NCBI GenBank assembly: GCA_021163455.1
Contig: JAGGWT010000008.1
Coordinates: forward strand, 1 to 10,194
Length of the DNA: 10,194 nt
Direction of reading: 5' to 3'
From: Thermoplasmata archaeon
GTDB lineage: Archaea; Thermoplasmatota; E2; DHVEG-1; B18-G2
Numbering within the stretch: position 1 is the stretch's first letter; the number at the start of each line of letters is the position of its first letter. A program made the position numbers and the translations under genes. Below, piece by piece: positions 7,476 through 10,194 of the stretch. The notes beneath the pieces were generated by a model, which did no database searches, was not told the origin of the DNA, and saw only the letters and a list, made by a program, of their open reading frames with translations.

Positions 7476-7481
7476 ACCTCC
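7476..7481 (-). promoter_or_regulatory. Shine-Dalgarno site that fixes the tuf start
   Basis: GGAGGT on the minus strand, followed by AGAATT and then the ATG at 7469. It is a full match to the archaeal 16S tail complement at an ideal distance, and decides between the ATG and the in-frame GTG at 7493. Confidence 0.8.
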
Positions 7482-7546
7482 TTCTTCGCTCACATCTCTA
7501 TGGGGGTATTTAGAATTTTTCCTCTTCGATAGCGTATCCAGTTATG

Positions 7547-7555
7547 CTTTATAAG
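7547..7555 (-). promoter_or_regulatory. TATA box of the tuf-rpsJ operon
   Basis: Minus-strand CCTTATAAAG preceded by AAAA, a plausible BRE plus TATA pair. With the usual 25-27 nt spacing transcription would start near 7525, giving a leader of about 55 nt before the ATG at 7469. It is the best TATA match between the divergent genes for this direction. Confidence 0.55.
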
Positions 7556-7633
7556 GTTTTGGGATATCTTCATGTTGGACTCACATTCACCATGATTTTT
7601 CTGCTCTTTACCTCATGCGAAACCTACTAAATC

Positions 7634-7641
7634 CTTAAATA
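7634..7641 (+). promoter_or_regulatory. TATA box of the rpsM-rpsD-rpsK-rpoD operon
   Basis: CTTAAATA in the context AAATCCTTAAATACC. Spacing of about 26 nt puts the transcription start near 7664 and the leader at about 20 nt before the S13 start, a normal archaeal arrangement. It is about 80 bp from the opposite-facing tuf TATA box. Confidence 0.5.
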
Positions 7642-7683
7642 CCAGTTCGTTATTATTGGGCTTACTTTCTAAAAAGCGGGGTG

Positions 7684-8160
7684 ATGAATCTGGCCCAGCA
7701 GCAGAATGCACAGGAAAAACAGGATTTCAAATACATAGTGAGAATTGCAGATACTGACCTCCAGGGAGAGAAGAGTGTAATCCAGGCACTTACCGGAATA
7801 AAGGGAATAGGTTTTCATGTTAGTGCAGTGATAGCGGATTGCGCCGGCGTGAACAGGTATGAAAAGATTGGAAATCTTCCAGAGGAAAAGATCGAAAAGA
7901 TAAGAGAGGTTATTGCAAACCTCGACAAATATGCACCGAGCTGGCTGATGAACAGAAGAAAGGATATCTATACCGGTAAAAATATGCATCTTATTGGTAC
8001 TGATATTGAGATGGTTAGGAGAGAGGACATAAACAGATTGAAGAAGATAAGAGCATATCGCGGCATAAGACATGAGTTGGGCTTACCTGTGAGAGGTCAG
8101 AGAACAAGATCCAATGGAAGAAAAGGTCTTGCATTGGGAGTATCGAGAAAGAAGAAGTGA
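7684..8160 (+). CDS. rpsM: 30S ribosomal protein S13
   Basis: uS13 of the archaeal type, 158 residues from ATG 7684. It contains FKYIVRIADTDLQGEKSV, the helix-hairpin-helix ALTGIKGIGFHVS, the archaeal central region (WLMNRRKDIYTGKNMHLIG) and the basic rRNA-binding tail IRHELGLPVRGQRTRSNGRK followed by KGLALGVSRKKK. It sits in the small-subunit head and contacts the P-site tRNA. A GTG at 7681 is also in frame directly before the ATG; neither has an ideally spaced Shine-Dalgarno (GCGGGGTGATG abuts them), so the start may be off by one codon. It heads the operon; rpsD follows after 11 nt. Confidence 0.97.
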   Translation: MNLAQQQNAQEKQDFKYIVRIADTDLQGEKSVIQALTGIKGIGFHVSAVIADCAGVNRYEKIGNLPEEKIEKIREVIANLDKYAPSWLMNRRKDIYTGKNMHLIGTDIEMVRREDINRLKKIRAYRGIRHELGLPVRGQRTRSNGRKGLALGVSRKKK

Positions 8161-8171
8161 AGGTGTAGCCA

Positions 8172-8735
8172 ATGGGGGACCCAAGAAGGTTGAAAAAAAG
8201 ATATGAAACGCCTTCTCATCCATGGGAAGAGGAGAGAATAAAGAGAGAAAATGAACTGATGAGAAAGTATGGCCTGAAAAACAAGAGGGAGATATGGAAA
8301 GCAGAAACCATACTCAGAAAGTACAGAACAAGAGCCAGAAAACTTCTTGCAAAGGCAGGCTCTGAGGATCCTGTTTACAAGAGAGAGGTTCAGCAGCTTC
8401 TCAACCATCTTATAAGAATGAACTTGATAAAACCTGGAGCAGGACTCGATGACTGTCTCGCTCTTACCGTTGAGGACATACTGAAGAGGAGATTGCAAAC
8501 GCTTGTATATCTGAAAGGTCTTGCATCATCACCTCATCAGGCGAGACAACTTGTTGTGCACGGTCATATAGCAATAAGGGGAAGAAGGGTGACAATACCA
8601 GGATATCTGGTTAGAGCTGATGAGGATAACGAGATTGATTACGCACCAACATCTCCACTTGCCGACCCATCACATCCTGCCAGGCCGCCGGCAGATATTT
8701 TATCACGAACTAGAGTAACAGCGGAGGAGGAATAA
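8172..8735 (+). CDS. rpsD: 30S ribosomal protein S4
   Basis: uS4, 187 residues, a primary 16S rRNA-binding and assembly protein. The archaeal N-terminus MGDPRRLKKRYETPSHPW is followed by a basic helical region (KAETILRKYRTRARKLLA) and the S4 RNA-binding domain at about residues 105-150 (RRLQTLVYLKGLASSPHQAR, then VVHGHIAIRGRRVTIPGYLV). The acidic tail ends TRVTAEEE. ATG 8172 has AAGGTG 7 nt ahead. It begins 11 nt after rpsM, and the rpsK start follows its stop by one base. Length and order match the archaeal alpha-like operon. Confidence 0.97.
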   Translation: MGDPRRLKKRYETPSHPWEEERIKRENELMRKYGLKNKREIWKAETILRKYRTRARKLLAKAGSEDPVYKREVQQLLNHLIRMNLIKPGAGLDDCLALTVEDILKRRLQTLVYLKGLASSPHQARQLVVHGHIAIRGRRVTIPGYLVRADEDNEIDYAPTSPLADPSHPARPPADILSRTRVTAEEE

Positions 8736-8736
8736 G

Positions 8737-9120
8737 ATGGGAAGATGGGGAGTTGCTCACATCTATGCTTCCTTCAACAACGTCATAATAACCATAACTG
8801 ACCTGACAGGAGCGGAAACCATAGCGAGATGTTCTGGAGGAATGGTTACAAAGTCCGCGAAGGATGAAGGTTCACCTTATTCTGCTATGCTTGTTGCTCA
8901 AAGGGTTGCCGAGATAGCAAAGGAGAAGGGTATAGACAGGGTGCACATTAAGGTGAGAGGACCCGGAGGAATAAAGAGCAGGGTGCCTGGCCCCGGAGCA
9001 CAGGCAGCAATAAGAGCTCTGGTCAGAGCAGGTCTGAAAGTTGGAAGAATCGAAGATGTAACACCCATTCCTCACGATGGTGGGAGAAGGAAGGGAGGAA
9101 AGAGAGGAAGGAGGGTGTGA
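8737..9120 (+). CDS. rpsK: 30S ribosomal protein S11
   Basis: uS11, 127 residues, on the platform of the small subunit. Landmarks: VAHIYASFNNVIITITDLTG at the start, ARCSGGMVTKSAKDEGSPYS, VHIKVRGPGGIKSRVPGPGA, and the C-terminal DVTPIPHDGGRRKGGKRGRR with its basic end. ATG 8737 is one base after the rpsD stop, and the Shine-Dalgarno GGAGGAGG lies within the last codons of rpsD, so the two are coupled. Its stop overlaps the proposed GTG start of rpoD by three bases. Confidence 0.97.
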   Translation: MGRWGVAHIYASFNNVIITITDLTGAETIARCSGGMVTKSAKDEGSPYSAMLVAQRVAEIAKEKGIDRVHIKVRGPGGIKSRVPGPGAQAAIRALVRAGLKVGRIEDVTPIPHDGGRRKGGKRGRRV

Positions 9121-9920
9121 TTCGATTGGTTAAAATCGAATCCGCAGATATAAAAGAGAGAGAGGCAAGACTTGTTATATCAGATACATCACCATACTTT
9201 GTAAATGCTCTTAGAAGAGCCATGCTCAGAGAGGTGCCGAAGCTTGCTATAGAGGATGTCATATTTTACGAGAACAGTTCACCTCTTTTTGATGAGATTA
9301 TTGCCCACAGACTCGGAATGATTCCCCTTCCAACGGACCTCGATGTTCTTGTTCCAAGAGAGGAGTGTACATGCAACGGGGAAGGGTGCCCCAACTGTAC
9401 AGTCAGGTATACTCTGAGCAGAGAGGAGCCGGGGATGGTTTATTCTGGGGATTTACAGCCAGAAAATGAGAAATGGAGAGTGATTGACCCAAATATTCCG
9501 ATAGTGGAGCTTTTTGAGGGACAGAAACTTATACTCGAGGCGGAGGCGATACTTGGGAAGGGCAAAGACCACGCAAAGTGGCAGGCTGTGGTTGCGCCCG
9601 GATACAAATATTATCCAATTATAGAGATAAATCAGGATAAACTCGATGAGGACAGCATCAAAAAAGCAATAGAGATCTGTCCAAAGAAAATTCTGGAAGA
9701 AAAGGAAGGAAAACTTGTTGTCAAGGATATCGAGAAATGCACCCTCTGCAAATCATGCGTGGAGGTGGTCGAGGAGGGAGCCATACAGGTGAGGGGCGAC
9801 GAAACAAAGTTCATATTTACTTACGAGACAGACGGTTCTCTCGATGCAAAGACGTTGATCATAAAAGCTGCCGAGATTCTGGAGAATAAGTTTAAGGAAC
9901 TCGAAAAACTGATAGGATAA
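9117..9920 (+). CDS. rpoD: DNA-directed RNA polymerase subunit D, with one-cluster ferredoxin-like insert
   Basis: The archaeal homologue of bacterial alpha and eukaryotic Rpb3/AC40, which pairs with subunit L to start polymerase assembly. The 267 residues contain VNALRRAMLREVPKLAIEDV (29-48), LGMIPLP (66-72), a cysteine cluster ECTCNGEGCPNC (C84, C86, C91, C94), and a ferredoxin-like insert with C188 (in ICPKK) and C208, C211, C214 (CTLCKSC). Those last four are enough for one [4Fe-4S] cluster, as in the Sulfolobus structure; the second set present in some methanogens is missing. The chosen start is GTG 9117-9119, which shares GTGA with the rpsK stop. TTG 9126 is the alternative: it gives an N-terminus closer to family members and better spacing from GGAGGG at 9110-9115. 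tRNA-Pro follows 33 nt downstream. Confidence 0.96.
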   Translation: MIRLVKIESADIKEREARLVISDTSPYFVNALRRAMLREVPKLAIEDVIFYENSSPLFDEIIAHRLGMIPLPTDLDVLVPREECTCNGEGCPNCTVRYTLSREEPGMVYSGDLQPENEKWRVIDPNIPIVELFEGQKLILEAEAILGKGKDHAKWQAVVAPGYKYYPIIEINQDKLDEDSIKKAIEICPKKILEEKEGKLVVKDIEKCTLCKSCVEVVEEGAIQVRGDETKFIFTYETDGSLDAKTLIIKAAEILENKFKELEKLIG

Positions 9921-9921
9921 G

Positions 9922-9933
9922 GATTTTAAAATC
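9922..9933 (+). promoter_or_regulatory. Palindromic TATA box for tRNA-Pro
   Basis: GATTTTAAAATC is a perfect 12-bp palindrome starting 2 nt after the rpoD stop. Its TTTTAAAA core (9924-9931) is centred about 26 nt before the tRNA 5' end, the right distance for transcription to start at the mature end. As a palindrome it could also seat TBP in the other direction. Confidence 0.5.
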
Positions 9934-9953
9934 ATCTGTTCTTTCCTTTTTCA

Positions 9954-10026
9954 GGGCCCGTGGGGTAGCTTGGTATCCTTGTGGCTTCGGGAGCCATAGA
10001 CTTGGGTTCAAATCCCAGCGGGCCCA
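9954..10026 (+). tRNA. tRNA-Pro (anticodon CGG)
   Basis: 73 nt. The acceptor halves GGGCCCG (9954-9960) and CGGGCCC (10019-10025) pair perfectly, with discriminator A at 10026. The anticodon arm is GTGGC-TTCGGGA-GCCAT (one G-U pair), giving CGG, which reads CCG. The D arm contains GGGGTAGCTTGGTATCC and the T arm CTGGG/CCCAG equivalent (TTGGGTTCAAATCCCAG). No CCA is encoded and there is no intron. It lies directly after rpoD with its own TATA box. Confidence 0.96.
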
Positions 10027-10194
10027 TTCAATAAGCCTGAAAAAATCGCGTTTTATTGATCTTGTGTCCCTTTTGTGAATCCGAATCTCAATGTACGCTT
10101 TTCTATCTTCTTTGCCGCCTGATCATCCATTCATGGTCTCATACAGGACTCACTTCTCTGTATATCAAATTCCTAAAATTATACAGTATAGTAA
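10027..10194. other. Region without a convincing gene after tRNA-Pro
   Basis: No ribosomal or polymerase gene follows, although L18e, L13, S9 and subunit N often continue this operon in archaea. A 25-codon minus-strand frame (10130-10053) exists but has no recognisable content. Nothing here resembles an RNA gene, terminator hairpin or repeat. Confidence 0.5.

Noticed and set aside
7470..7493. GTG at 7493 as the start of EF-1A
   Set aside because: It would put the perfect GGAGGT inside the coding region, and the added residues (SEEGGRI) do not look like the family N-terminus.
10053..10130. A 25-codon minus-strand frame (MDDQAAKKIEKRTLRFGF...) and an overlapping frame reading EIRIHKRDTRS
   Set aside because: No Shine-Dalgarno sequence, no recognised family, and the second frame has no start codon and runs into the tRNA complement. 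The likeness of EIRIHKR to S10 is too short to mean anything.
1..10194. CRISPR arrays, insertion sequences, attachment sites, strong hairpin terminators
   Set aside because: I saw no regular direct repeats with spacers, no transposase or integrase motifs, and no GC-rich hairpin followed by a T run.

Overview
This window is archaeal, most likely euryarchaeal in the broad sense. The evidence is eEF1A-type elongation factor Tu, archaeal TrpRS, archaeal ribosomal proteins S10, S13, S4 and S11, RNA polymerase subunit D with a ferredoxin-like insert, A+T-rich TATA-type promoters, tRNA genes without encoded CCA, and a UbiA-type prenyltransferase of the kind used for archaeal ether lipids. The sequence alone does not settle the lineage. 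EF-1A looks to me closer to Thermoplasmata-like proteins than to Methanosarcina ones, but that is from memory and not a phylogeny.

Layout. From 1 to about 7500 everything is on the minus strand. Reading in the direction of transcription from the centre outward: tuf (EF-1A), rpsJ (S10), a wrecked flavoprotein gene fused stop-to-start to rpsJ, tRNA-Ser(UGA), a two-helix membrane protein (DUF5654-like), trpS, a UbiA-family prenyltransferase, a radical SAM/SPASM gene broken by four separate lesions, a winged-helix regulator, and a B12-type radical SAM enzyme that overlaps the regulator by ATGA and runs off the left edge. From 7681 to 10026 everything is on the plus strand: rpsM (S13), rpsD (S4), rpsK (S11), rpoD, tRNA-Pro(CGG). 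The last 168 bases hold no convincing gene.

Function. The centre is a divergent promoter region (7494-7680) that drives two translation/transcription operons in opposite directions: tuf-rpsJ-tRNA-Ser to the left and rpsM-rpsD-rpsK-rpoD to the right. trpS and the two tRNAs belong to the same information-processing theme. The lipid prenyltransferase and the regulator/radical SAM pair are separate metabolic units.

The most notable content is gene decay in an otherwise tidy housekeeping region. The SPASM gene has two extra-base homopolymer frameshifts, one missing-base homopolymer frameshift and an in-gene loss of roughly 200 nt. The flavoprotein gene is reduced to about 80 codons of a thioredoxin-reductase-like fold. 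All neighbouring genes are intact, which argues against general sequencing error. I found no CRISPR array, transposase or attachment site, and no clearly new defence or metabolic system.
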